Below, one piece after another: positions 63,804 through 64,000 of a stretch of 64,000 nucleotides of DNA; position 1 is the first letter of the stretch, and each line of letters opens with the position of its first letter. The position numbers and the translations under genes are program-made. The notes under the pieces are model-generated. The model saw nothing but the letters and a program-made list of their open reading frames with translations. It ran no database searches and was not told where the DNA came from. Origin of the DNA: Pseudomonas rhizosphaerae (lineage in GTDB: Bacteria > Pseudomonadota > Gammaproteobacteria > Pseudomonadales > Pseudomonadaceae); assembly GCF_000761155.1 (NCBI RefSeq), contig NZ_CP009533.1, positions 682,001-746,000 of the forward strand, read 5' to 3'.

Positions 63804-64000
63804 GACGAGTGCTCCTTTGGATTGGCTCAAAGGGTAGGCGCATCGAGGGGGCGGGGGGAGGTACAGTTGGCGAGGAGGTGGGGGCAACAGTTGATCGGCT
63901 GGCCGATCTGCGCAGCAGGAGGTAGGTTCATTCGCTGCCAATGGCCGCTCATGCAAAGGCAAGGGATCAAATCGCAGGCGAAAAAAAAGACCTTCGCAAA

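Overview
The window is a stretch of a Pseudomonas chromosome, most like the P. putida group. The evidence is the high-GC coding style, the Entner-Doudoroff/glucose-uptake cluster in its Pseudomonas order (gap, edd-glk-gltR-gtrS, gtsABCD-oprB, hexR, zwf-pgl-eda), the yejK-HU-rlmF-valS-holC-pepA-lptFG neighbourhood, and many REP-type palindromes between genes. Almost every gene is recognisable. No rRNA, tRNA, CRISPR array, prophage or insertion sequence was seen.

Layout. 1-11.3 kb holds housekeeping genes: nucleoid proteins YejK (cut by the left edge) and HU, rRNA methyltransferase RlmF, valyl-tRNA synthetase, DNA polymerase III chi, leucyl aminopeptidase, the LptFG permease, an RDD membrane protein and a cold-shock protein. 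11.7-18.0 kb is a glycine cleavage locus, gcvH-gcvP-gcvT on the minus strand, preceded by a TyrR-type sigma-54 activator (GcsR-like). A sigma-54 promoter and TyrR-like dyads lie between them. 18.1-23.4 kb is a heme acquisition locus: ECF sigma, FecR-type anti-sigma, TonB receptor with a signalling domain, heme oxygenase and a DUF454 membrane protein, with Fur-box-like sequences. 23.5-39.9 kb is the glucose catabolism cluster, with two HexR-type operators and four Crc/Hfq-type A-rich motifs at ribosome binding sites. The aldose epimerase (galM) that I recall between oprB and hexR in P. putida is absent here; two tandem REP pairs occupy the spot.

40-47 kb is accessory: a DUF3820 protein, a DUF2383 four-helix protein behind a strong sigma-54 promoter match, an RND efflux pump without its outer-membrane factor, two small unknown envelope proteins and CheV. 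47.3-53.2 kb holds dsbB and the cytochrome bo3 oxidase operon cyoABCDE. Its long leader carries two identical-architecture dyads 70 bp apart. 53.5-64 kb is a mixed region: an AlaC-type aminotransferase, a DJ-1/PfpI protein, a molybdate-binding-like periplasmic protein, a SAM methyltransferase, a PhoD-type phosphodiesterase with a Pho box, an MFS transporter and a LysE/RhtB exporter. It also contains a compact LysR - 2-oxoglutarate/Fe(II) dioxygenase (PF10014-like) - LysE exporter cassette.

How the parts fit. Glucose enters through OprB and GtsABCD, is phosphorylated by Glk, and goes through Zwf-Pgl-Edd-Eda to pyruvate and glyceraldehyde-3-phosphate, which Gap oxidises. HexR, GltR/GtrS and probably Crc/Hfq control this flow. 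The least described system is the dioxygenase-exporter cassette at 57.5-59.9 kb, which looks like a small pathway for making and exporting a hydroxylated amino acid. The most testable regulatory predictions are the sigma-54 promoters at 16.2 and 40.4 kb, the twin dyads before cyo and the gtsA palindrome. All assignments rest on reading the sequence and remembered family features; no database search was run.
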